A DNA stretch of 64,000 bases from positions 1 to 64,000 of the forward strand of contig NZ_JHXZ01000012.1 in the NCBI RefSeq assembly GCF_000621565.1, given 5' to 3'. This document shows, piece after piece, positions 24,848-31,706 of the stretch. Position 1 is the stretch's first letter; each line of letters begins with the position of its first letter. Source of the DNA: Butyrivibrio sp. LB2008 (GTDB lineage: Bacteria; Bacillota; Clostridia; Lachnospirales; Lachnospiraceae). A program made the translations under genes and the position numbers. The notes beneath the pieces were generated by a model, which made no database searches, was not told where the DNA came from, and was given only the letters and a program-made list of their open reading frames with translations.

Positions 24848-27521
24848 GGTTCTTATTTTCGGAGGAACAACTGAAGGAAGGGAACTTGCGGCTGCGCTTT
24901 CTGCAGCAGGTATAGAGCATTTGGTGAGCGTTGCGACTGATTATGGCAAGGAAATTGAGGACTCTTTTGGAGAGAAAAATGTCATTGTCGGAAGAAAGAA
25001 CTCGGATGAGATGGCAGAGCTTATGGTTTCCGGGGGCTTTACGGTTTGCGTTGATGCGACACATCCTTTTGCGACGCTTGTTTCTGCTGAGATTAAGAAG
25101 GCCTGTGAAAAGACGGGAGTTGAGTATATAAGGCTTCTTAGAGATACAGGGGCGAAGGCTTATTTGGAGATAGCTTCGAGTGAATGTGGCGGTGAGAAAA
25201 GGTTTGATGAAAAAGTGGTGCGTACAGCGGGAGTTGAGATAAATGGCCTGAATCGATTGCCGTTATGTGATGCAGGTTCAGATGGATTTCATGCTGATAT
25301 GGAGAATGGCGGAATTAAGATTTTGAGTTGTGATTCTGTCGTGAGCGCGGCGAAGGAGCTTGAGAAGATACAAGGCAACATACTTCTTTTGACGGGAAGT
25401 AAGAATCTGAAGGCGATTATGACTGAGATTTCCGATAAGAGCAGGGTGTACGCCAGAGTTCTGCCGAATATCGAGAGTATCACAAAGTGCGAAGATGCGG
25501 GGCTTCGCGGAAAGCAGATTATTGCTATGCAGGGGCCTTTTTCCAAAGACATGAATGTAGCGCTTATTAAAGAGATTGGAGCGGCGGTTATTCTTACTAA
25601 GGAGAGCGGTGCTACGGGTGGACTTGATGAGAAACTCCTTGCGGCAAGAGAGTGCGGGATTAAGGCCATCATGATAAAGAGCCCGGAGAGCAGAGCTGGC
25701 GGTCCGGGAAGCGATGAGGGCGCATTTGCAAAAGGGTACAGTCTGCCGGAAGTGTTGGAAAAACTTGGAGTTGATGAGCAGAGGATTGAATCAATTAAGG
25801 TTGAGAATGATGAAATAAGCAGTATTGGAGTTAATGAATCCGGCGAGAATGAGAAAAAATGTCGAGTATCAAAAGGGGGCAAGACAAATATCGGTAGGCA
25901 TATCACACTTGCCGGAATAGGCCCCGGTGATGCGAGATATTATACAAGAGAACTTGAAGTGGCACTTGAGAGCGCGGATGTGATCTTCGGAGCAAAGAGT
26001 ATTCTTGAGAGAGTTGATAAGAGCAGGATCAGAGCTGAATTTGTGCCGCTTTATATGGGAAAAGATATTCTTGAGTACTTGGAAAAAAGTGGATTTGATG
26101 AGGCTGTCGTTGTGCATGAAGAAAGTAGTGAAAGTAAAGCAAGTGATGTAGGCGATGTAAGCGGTGACGGAAATAAGAATGTGATTTTTGATAAGTCCGC
26201 TTTTAAGTACAAGAATCCGTTGGCTCTTTTTTCGGGAGATATAAGCCTTTGCAGCGGCGCAAAGAATGCTACGCAGGCTTTTGAAGGTGCAGGGTATAAA
26301 GTGCGCAAGATATCAGGGATTTCTTCGGCAGCTCTTTTTGCAAACAGATTGGGTCTTGGGCTGGAAGACTGCAGTATAGTGAGTGCGCATGGAAGAGAGT
26401 GTAATGTTGCGGGATATATTGCGGAAACTAAGAAGCTTATCATTCTTCCTTCGAGCTGTGCGCACGCGGGCGAGATTGCGAGATTGGCATTTGATGTTGC
26501 TGATAGTATCTGTGATAGGAACTACGAGAATAAAACGGCAGAACAGATTGGCTTAAAATATGCATTGGAAGTGAATGCAGAAGGTCTTAATGATGATGCG
26601 GATAATGAAGTTTCTGCCGGATGTGGAAATCTTAAGATAGTGATCGGATATGAGCTTGGGACGGTTTCGGAGAAAATTCTTGAGATTACGCGTGATGACT
26701 TATGTGCTTCCGGAGAAGAAATGTTTGGAGATAGTGCATCTGAAAAGAAGATGTGTGAATATGGAATAGTTAGTTGTGGGAACAGTATTTTTTCACCTGA
26801 TGAGAAAGGAAAATGTCTGTTGTATATAGAAAATAAGCGTGTCGGCGAAACGCCTGTAATAAGAGGAATATCTGACGATGAGTTCATCAGGGGCAAGACT
26901 CCGATGACCAAAGAGGAGATAAGAGCTATATCTATCAGAAAGCTGGGACTTTCCGCGGATTCCGTGCTCTATGACATTGGCGCGGGGACAGGTTCAGTAT
27001 CTGTCGAAGCAGCTCTTTTGCACCCTGATATCAAGGTCTTCGCGATTGAGAGAAACGATGAGGCGGCCGAGCTTATCAAGAAGAACAAAGAGAAGTTCTG
27101 CGCGGATAACATTACTGTGATAAAGGGCGAAGCATCGGGGGTGCTTGGCAAGATGGCAGTATCGGAAATTGCAGCGCCTAAAGAAACAGGGAAATCCGGT
27201 ATTTTTGCTTCAGCAAGCGAGTGCTCTGATATTGGTGTTGAAGGAAAGTTACTTGTGCCTACGCATGCTTTCATTGGCGGAAGCGGCGGGAATATGCGGG
27301 CTATCATTGATCTTCTCAAACAGAGGAATCCCAATGTGCGAATCGTGATAAACTGCGTCACGCTCGAGACGCTTACTGAAGTGCTTACTGTTATCAAAGA
27401 GGGAGATTTTGCGGAGCCTGATATTGTGCAAGTCAGTGCGAACAGGTATAGGAAAGTCGGAGAGTATCATATGGCCGATGCGATCAATCCTGTGTATATA
27501 GTGGCAGTGAGCGGTATATGA
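24837..27521 (+). CDS. cbiJET: CbiJ-CbiE-CbiT fusion: precorrin-6A reductase and C5,15-methyltransferase/decarboxylase
   Basis: An 894-residue three-enzyme chain. About 1-285 is CbiJ/CobK (ILIFGGTTEGREL-like start, CVDATHPFA, MQGPFSKDMN). About 345-570 is CbiE (LAGIGPGDARYYT, FGAKSILERV, GISSAALFANRLGL). About 685-894 is CbiT (FIRGKTPMTKEEIRAI, SAM site YDIGAGTGSVSVE, FIGGSGGNM). Non-conserved acidic/Ser/Cys inserts occur in each part (about 110-150, 420-455, 560-680). GTG start at 24837 overlaps cbiGH by 11 bases. It reduces precorrin-6A, methylates C5 and C15, and decarboxylates the C12 acetate. Confidence 0.92.
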   Translation: MRDKVLIFGGTTEGRELAAALSAAGIEHLVSVATDYGKEIEDSFGEKNVIVGRKNSDEMAELMVSGGFTVCVDATHPFATLVSAEIKKACEKTGVEYIRLLRDTGAKAYLEIASSECGGEKRFDEKVVRTAGVEINGLNRLPLCDAGSDGFHADMENGGIKILSCDSVVSAAKELEKIQGNILLLTGSKNLKAIMTEISDKSRVYARVLPNIESITKCEDAGLRGKQIIAMQGPFSKDMNVALIKEIGAAVILTKESGATGGLDEKLLAARECGIKAIMIKSPESRAGGPGSDEGAFAKGYSLPEVLEKLGVDEQRIESIKVENDEISSIGVNESGENEKKCRVSKGGKTNIGRHITLAGIGPGDARYYTRELEVALESADVIFGAKSILERVDKSRIRAEFVPLYMGKDILEYLEKSGFDEAVVVHEESSESKASDVGDVSGDGNKNVIFDKSAFKYKNPLALFSGDISLCSGAKNATQAFEGAGYKVRKISGISSAALFANRLGLGLEDCSIVSAHGRECNVAGYIAETKKLIILPSSCAHAGEIARLAFDVADSICDRNYENKTAEQIGLKYALEVNAEGLNDDADNEVSAGCGNLKIVIGYELGTVSEKILEITRDDLCASGEEMFGDSASEKKMCEYGIVSCGNSIFSPDEKGKCLLYIENKRVGETPVIRGISDDEFIRGKTPMTKEEIRAISIRKLGLSADSVLYDIGAGTGSVSVEAALLHPDIKVFAIERNDEAAELIKKNKEKFCADNITVIKGEASGVLGKMAVSEIAAPKETGKSGIFASASECSDIGVEGKLLVPTHAFIGGSGGNMRAIIDLLKQRNPNVRIVINCVTLETLTEVLTVIKEGDFAEPDIVQVSANRYRKVGEYHMADAINPVYIVAVSGI

Positions 27522-27570
27522 TTTATGGGAACATATAGGGGCAATATATGGGGGATGTTCACTGAGCTGA

Positions 27571-27602
27571 GAATGCTACCATTATGTATTTGAGAATGGT
27601 AG
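27571..27602 (+). other. Flanking hairpin before the 54-bp repeat array
   Basis: GCTACCATT and AATGGTAGC form a 9-bp stem some 50 bases past the cbiJET stop. A related stem (CCACTATT/AATAGTGG, 28163-28189) closes the other side of the array. It may serve as a terminator, but no T run follows. Confidence 0.55.
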
Positions 27603-27623
27603 CAGAATTACTGAGGCTAAAAA

Positions 27624-28143
27624 ACTGTTGGAAATATGAGAAATCAGAATATCAACAGGGAGTTTAGGCTAAAATACCCTGTTGGGAATGCGGTAAATAG
27701 AATATCAACAGGGAACCTGGGCGTAAAATATTCTGTTGGATATGCAAGAAATCATAATACCAACAGGTGGTTTAGCCGGAAATACCCTGTTGGAAATGCA
27801 GAAAATAGGGATGTTAACAGGTAGATAGGGCAAAAATACTCTGTTGGGAATGCGGGAAATAGAATATCAACAGGGGCGCTAGGCTAAAATGCCCTGTTGG
27901 AAATGTGAGAAATCAGAATATCAACAGGGGGTTTAGACAAAAATACCCTGTTGGGAATGCTGAAAATAGAATATCAACAGGGGGTGCTAGGCTAAAATGC
28001 CCTGTTGGAAATGTGAGAAATCAGAATATCAACAGGGAGTTTAGACAAAAATGCCCTGTTGGGAATGCTGAAAATAGAATATCAACAGGGAGTTTAGACA
28101 AAAATACCCTGTTGGAACGCGGGAAATTCGAATATCAACAGGA
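27624..28143. repeat. Ten-unit palindromic repeat array, period 53-55 bp
   Basis: CAACAGGG (or a one- or two-base variant) occurs at 27653, 27706, 27761, 27814, 27868, 27922, 27975, 28030, 28083 and 28136, each alternating with CCCTGTTG. Spacers alternate between about 17 nt (TTTAG-C-AAAAT type) and about 21 nt (GAATG---AAAT-AGAATAT type). The RNA could fold in two registers, pairing each arm with its left or right neighbour. Unit lengths vary by one base, so a reading frame is not maintained and the array is not coding. Confidence 0.9.
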
Positions 28144-28162
28144 GGTAAAGACACTAAGAATG

Positions 28163-28189
28163 CCACTATTTTTATATGCGTAATAGTGG
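28163..28189. other. Flanking hairpin after the 54-bp repeat array
   Basis: CCACTATT and AATAGTGG form an 8-bp stem related to the one at 27571-27602. Between here and 28285 no gene or clear repeat is seen. Confidence 0.5.
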
Positions 28190-28285
28190 TAGTAAATCAT
28201 GTTTGATTAGTAGCGGAATTTTATAAGCGGTGTAAGCATGTTAGTAGGCATTAGACAAATGTATATAAAATTACATCGGATTCTG

Positions 28286-28379
28286 CCAAAACATGCCAAG
28301 ACATGTCAAAGCATGCTAAAGCATATCGAAACATGCCAAACATGTCAAAACATGTCAAAGCATACCAAAGCACACCGAA
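28286..28379. repeat. Ten-bp-period tandem repeat next to the aldo/keto reductase
   Basis: About nine units of the form ACATGCCAAA/ACATGTCAAA follow one another with a period of 10 bp and one single-base slip near 28340. The array stops at the stop codon of the reductase gene on the other strand. Short A runs repeating with the helix turn suggest intrinsic curvature. Confidence 0.85.
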
Positions 28380-29234
28380 TCACTCCTGATCCGGTGAGTG
28401 GCCTGAATTGCCGTAAGGTTCGATTTCATCGATCATCTCCATGTCGTCTTCCGAGAGCTCAAAGTCAAACAGCTCAGAATTTGAGCGGATTCTTTCGGGA
28501 TTGACGGACTTGGGGAGCGGAACGACGCCGTGCTGCATTTCCCAGCGAAGGATGATCTGGGCAACGGTGCGGTCGTACTTTTCGGCAAGGTCCTTGAGAA
28601 GCGGATGCTCGAGGGATTTGCCTCTTCCGAGCGGGCTCCAGGCTTCTACGAGGATGCCGTGTTCCTGACAAAAATCTACTGTATCTTTCTGCAGGAAACC
28701 GGGATTTATCTCAATCTGGTCAACTGCAGGGATGATGTCGAATTCCATGAGTGCCTTGAGGTGATGAGTGAGAAAGTTTGAAACGCCGATTGCTTTGACG
28801 CGTCCTGACTTGTATATCTCGATCATAGCCCTCCAGGTCTCTCTGTTTGTATTCTCCCAGTCATCGTCGAATGCATATGATGCGGGCCAATGAATAAGAT
28901 AGAGGTCAAGATAATCAAGACCGATCTCGCTCATTGTCTTTTCAAAAGCTGCAAGAGTCTTTTCATAGCCAAGTTCTGACTTCCATACTTTGCTGGTTAC
29001 GAAAATATCATCCCTTTTAGCAGCACCCGTAGCGATAAAGTCGTTTATGGCCTGTCCGACCTGCTTTTCATTTTCATAAAAAGCAGCAGTATCTATATGA
29101 CGATATCCAATCTCGAGAGCAGATTTTACAGAGTTGTAAGCTTCTATGGGATCTTTTATCTTATATGTGCCAAAAGCAAGGCAGGGTATAGCTGTTCCGT
29201 TATTTAGCTTTATTCTGTCCGTGAGTGTATTCAT
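28380..29234 (-). CDS. Aldo/keto reductase
   Basis: This 284-residue NADPH-dependent reductase has a TIM-barrel fold. The tetrad is visible as Asp in GYRHIDTAAFYENE, Tyr four residues after that Ala pair, Lys in VTSKVW and His in LYLIHWP. The C-terminal segment LPKSVNPERIRSNSELFDFEL binds the nucleotide phosphate. Substrates are probably small aldehydes, keto acids or sugars (diketogluconate reductase-like). It faces the cobalamin operon, with the repeat arrays between their 3' ends. Confidence 0.9.
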   Translation of the reverse strand: MNTLTDRIKLNNGTAIPCLAFGTYKIKDPIEAYNSVKSALEIGYRHIDTAAFYENEKQVGQAINDFIATGAAKRDDIFVTSKVWKSELGYEKTLAAFEKTMSEIGLDYLDLYLIHWPASYAFDDDWENTNRETWRAMIEIYKSGRVKAIGVSNFLTHHLKALMEFDIIPAVDQIEINPGFLQKDTVDFCQEHGILVEAWSPLGRGKSLEHPLLKDLAEKYDRTVAQIILRWEMQHGVVPLPKSVNPERIRSNSELFDFELSEDDMEMIDEIEPYGNSGHSPDQE

Positions 29235-29604
29235 TGGTTATACCTCTTTCTTTTAGAGAAATGTTTATCTGAATCATTTTTTCCGGTGCTTCTGTCACCA
29301 AATAACTCGACTTATTTGGTGACAGCGGCACTGATTACATACTTACACAATAGTACCATATAATTCTTGAATAAGAAATTTAATAATGTCGCAAACAAGC
29401 CTGTTTGGTAAGAGCATTTTAGTGACAATCCGATACTTTGGATACCCTTACGAAAAATTGGTGATAATTAACAAATTAAAAGTATATAGGTGAAAATGTT
29501 GTGTACTAATGAACAGAGTTAAAATAAATTTTAAAAAACGCTTACAAAAGTACGGTTATGTTGTATTATAGAAATACATAACACTACTACAACAAGGGGT
29601 ATCT
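29235..29604. other. Divergent intergenic region between the reductase and cbiA
   Basis: No gene is visible. A perfect 14-bp stem lies at 29292-29305/29312-29325 (listed separately). A weak promoter for cbiA (TTACAA near 29543, TATTAT/TATAGA near 29565) precedes the AAGGGG ribosome site. No second cobalamin riboswitch is recognisable here. Confidence 0.5.
29292..29325. other. 14-bp perfect hairpin upstream of the reductase
   Basis: CTGTCACCAAATAA and TTATTTGGTGACAG surround the loop CTCGAC. It lies 57 bases upstream of the reductase start on the minus strand, within its probable leader. It could be an operator, a leader structure or a terminator for a preceding transcript. Confidence 0.65.
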
Positions 29605-31008
29605 ATGACTAATTATTTTCCAAGAGTAATGATTTCGGGAACCGGAAGCGGCAGCGGCAAGACAATGGTCACATGCGCTCTTCTGAGGATTCTTAAAAGA
29701 AAAGGTTACAAACCTGCAGTATTTAAGTGCGGGCCTGATTATATAGATCCGATTTTTCACAAAACGGTTTTGGATGTACCTTCAAGAAATCTTGATATCT
29801 TTATGGCAGGAAAAGACGGTATTCGCCGTACACTCGACAGAGGAAGCGAAGGCAGGAATTTTGGCGTTATAGAAGGTGTAATGGGCTTCTATGACGGTAT
29901 CAGCGCATCCGGAATCGATGGATCGAGCTATGATATCAGTAAGGAAACGGAAACCCCTGTTATACTTGTTGTAAATGCAAAAGGGATGAGTATGTCCATA
30001 GTTCCCATGGTACAGGGATTTTGCGATTATGTCGGTAGAATTAACAATCCAATTAAGGGAATTATACTCAATAATATCTCCCCGATGATCGCGGATGATA
30101 TATCAAGACGCATCGAGGAAGATGTTCATATACCGGTTGTAGGATATATCCCTCATATTAAGGATGCCAATATAGATAGCAGACATCTGGGGCTCGTACT
30201 TCCGAATGAGATTCCGGATCTCCTTGAAAAGATAGATGCCGTAGCTGATAAACTTGAAGAAACGCTTAATTTTGACAAACTCATTGATATCGCTGAAAAA
30301 GCGGAGGGCTTTCGTACTTTGCAGACAAGTTTCGCGCTTCCGCTCTGCGCAGAGCCTGCTGAGGGTGGCCCGCTGAAGGTTGCAGTGGCAAAGGATGAGG
30401 CTTTTTGCTTCTATTATGAAGATAATTTTGACCTTATGAGAGATATGGGGCTGGAGCTTGAGTTCTTTTCTCCTCTTCATGATAAAAAGCTTCCTGACGC
30501 GGACGGTTATATTTTTGGAGGCGGTTATCCGGAGCTTTATGCAAAAGAGCTGTCTTCCAATACTTCAATGCTCGAAGATATAAAAAAAGCTACCGATAAC
30601 AATGTCCCTATTATTGCGGAATGCGGCGGATTCATGTATCTTCAGGAAGAAATTGAGGATAAAGACGGTAATACCTATAAGATGGTAGGAGCGATTCCCG
30701 GCAAGGCATTTATGACCGGCAAATTGACAAGATTTGGATATGTGACGATCGCGGCTGCAAAAGATAATACATATCTTAAGCCGTTTGAATGCATAAACGG
30801 ACACGAGTTCCACTATTATGACACGACGAATAACGGAGATACCTGCATTATAACCAAGGGCACGCAGAACCGTTCCTGGGAAGGAATTCAGATAAAAGGT
30901 AATCTCTTTGCGGGATTCCCGCATCTTTATTACCCTTCATGCAATTCTTTTATAGAAAGATTTGCAGCAAGCATGCTGGTAGTTCGTTCACAAAAAAATG
31001 AACTGTGA
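29605..31008 (+). CDS. cbiA: Cobyrinate a,c-diamide synthase
   Basis: This 467-residue enzyme amidates the a and c side chains using glutamine and ATP. It has the P-loop-like GTGSGSGKTMVT, KCGPDYIDP, the EGVMGFYDG segment and a glutaminase half with the Cys in IIAECGGFMYL and the His in GHEFHYYD. The full length is normal. The family also includes Ni-sirohydrochlorin amidases (CfbB), but the neighbourhood favours CbiA. It has its own promoter region, separate from the main operon. Confidence 0.92.
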   Translation: MTNYFPRVMISGTGSGSGKTMVTCALLRILKRKGYKPAVFKCGPDYIDPIFHKTVLDVPSRNLDIFMAGKDGIRRTLDRGSEGRNFGVIEGVMGFYDGISASGIDGSSYDISKETETPVILVVNAKGMSMSIVPMVQGFCDYVGRINNPIKGIILNNISPMIADDISRRIEEDVHIPVVGYIPHIKDANIDSRHLGLVLPNEIPDLLEKIDAVADKLEETLNFDKLIDIAEKAEGFRTLQTSFALPLCAEPAEGGPLKVAVAKDEAFCFYYEDNFDLMRDMGLELEFFSPLHDKKLPDADGYIFGGGYPELYAKELSSNTSMLEDIKKATDNNVPIIAECGGFMYLQEEIEDKDGNTYKMVGAIPGKAFMTGKLTRFGYVTIAAAKDNTYLKPFECINGHEFHYYDTTNNGDTCIITKGTQNRSWEGIQIKGNLFAGFPHLYYPSCNSFIERFAASMLVVRSQKNEL

Positions 31009-31024
31009 GAGGAAAAGTTTCCAA

Positions 31025-31222
31025 ATGAACATACATCTTTGCAAAAACGACGAAACTCTTGAACAGGCGCTTGAATATATTAACGAGCACGATTCAGAGG
31101 GAAGAAAATATACATTTGATAAAGAAAAAGACAGATGCTACGTCGGCGACGAAGCTTTTGCATCCGCACCTGTCATCATAAATCATAAAAACAATTATTG
31201 GGCACTACACATTGCAGAATAA
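31025..31222 (+). CDS. Small acidic protein after cbiA, function unknown
   Basis: A 65-residue soluble protein (74 if the ATG at 30998, which overlaps cbiA, is used). A GAGAGGA site lies 12 nt before 31025. It has no membrane segment or recognised motif; note the single Cys at DRCYVGDEAF. Position directly after cbiA suggests cotranscription. Weakly supported as a gene because of its size. Confidence 0.5.
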   Translation: MNIHLCKNDETLEQALEYINEHDSEGRKYTFDKEKDRCYVGDEAFASAPVIINHKNNYWALHIAE

Positions 31223-31253
31223 GAATGTGAGTGATGCCGGTTATTGAAAAAGT

Positions 31254-31311
31254 ATGGTGTTGTTAGCATATGACGGATACCTTGTTAATGTGCAGACAAT
31301 ACCATTTTTTT
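31254..31311 (+). terminator. Probable terminator of the cbiA unit
   Basis: ATGGTGTTGT (31254-31263) pairs with ACAATACCAT (31296-31305) with one wobble, then six or more T residues. The loop is long (32 nt), so confidence is moderate. Confidence 0.5.
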
Positions 31312-31460
31312 ATATCATAGAATTAAAATAAAGATATTCTTTTTAATATGTCTTTCAGTTATAGGAATATGATAAAATGAATACGTATTAACGTACACAA
31401 CACGTTGATTTATATTGTGCATCGTATATGCATAATCAATAATCATTACATAGATGAGAA

Positions 31461-31653
31461 GCCAAAGAACCAACTCCGTGCCAGCGAAGGCGTATATATA
31501 TTTTTTGCGATTTTGTGCCACGGAGATGAGCCCAAGTCATAATTTCATGCCTATGCATGTAATTATGACTGCCCTGGGCTTATCGCAGTTCCCGGCACAA
31601 TCGGAGCAAAAAATATATATACGCCTTCGCTGGCACGGAGTTGTCCCTTGGCT
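31461..31653. repeat. Very long hairpin with 38-bp perfect arms
   Basis: Bases 31471-31508 and 31606-31643 are perfect reverse complements over 38 bp. The stem extends outward with mismatches to GCCAA (31461) and TTGGC (31647-31651). It also continues inward: GATTTTGTGCC pairs imperfectly with GGCACAATC, and AAGTCATAATT pairs with AATTATGACT. The loop is near 31546-31555. The element is in the leader of the kinase gene, ending about 55 bases before its ATG. It resembles a MITE or a structured RNA; no transposase ends are recognised. Confidence 0.85.
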
Positions 31654-31706
31654 ATCCATAATGTTTCTATTTGCATTTACACGTAACGAAGCTTACAGGT
31701 GAGCCT

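Noticed and set aside
14239..28143. Hairpin arrays as CRISPR
   Set aside because: In the arrays the conserved part includes long palindromes and the spacers are short or similar between units, unlike unique spacers of about 30-40 bp; no cas gene is in the window.
27624..28183. Open reading frames with an 18-residue repeat (RNQNINREF...YPVGNAENR) inside the 54-bp array
   Set aside because: The unit length varies by one base between copies, so the frame is lost repeatedly; no ribosome site precedes them. The palindrome explains the conservation better than a protein does.
29235..29604. Second cobalamin riboswitch before cbiA
   Set aside because: Neither the GGTGCAAATCC core nor the B12 box is present; only an unrelated hairpin is seen.
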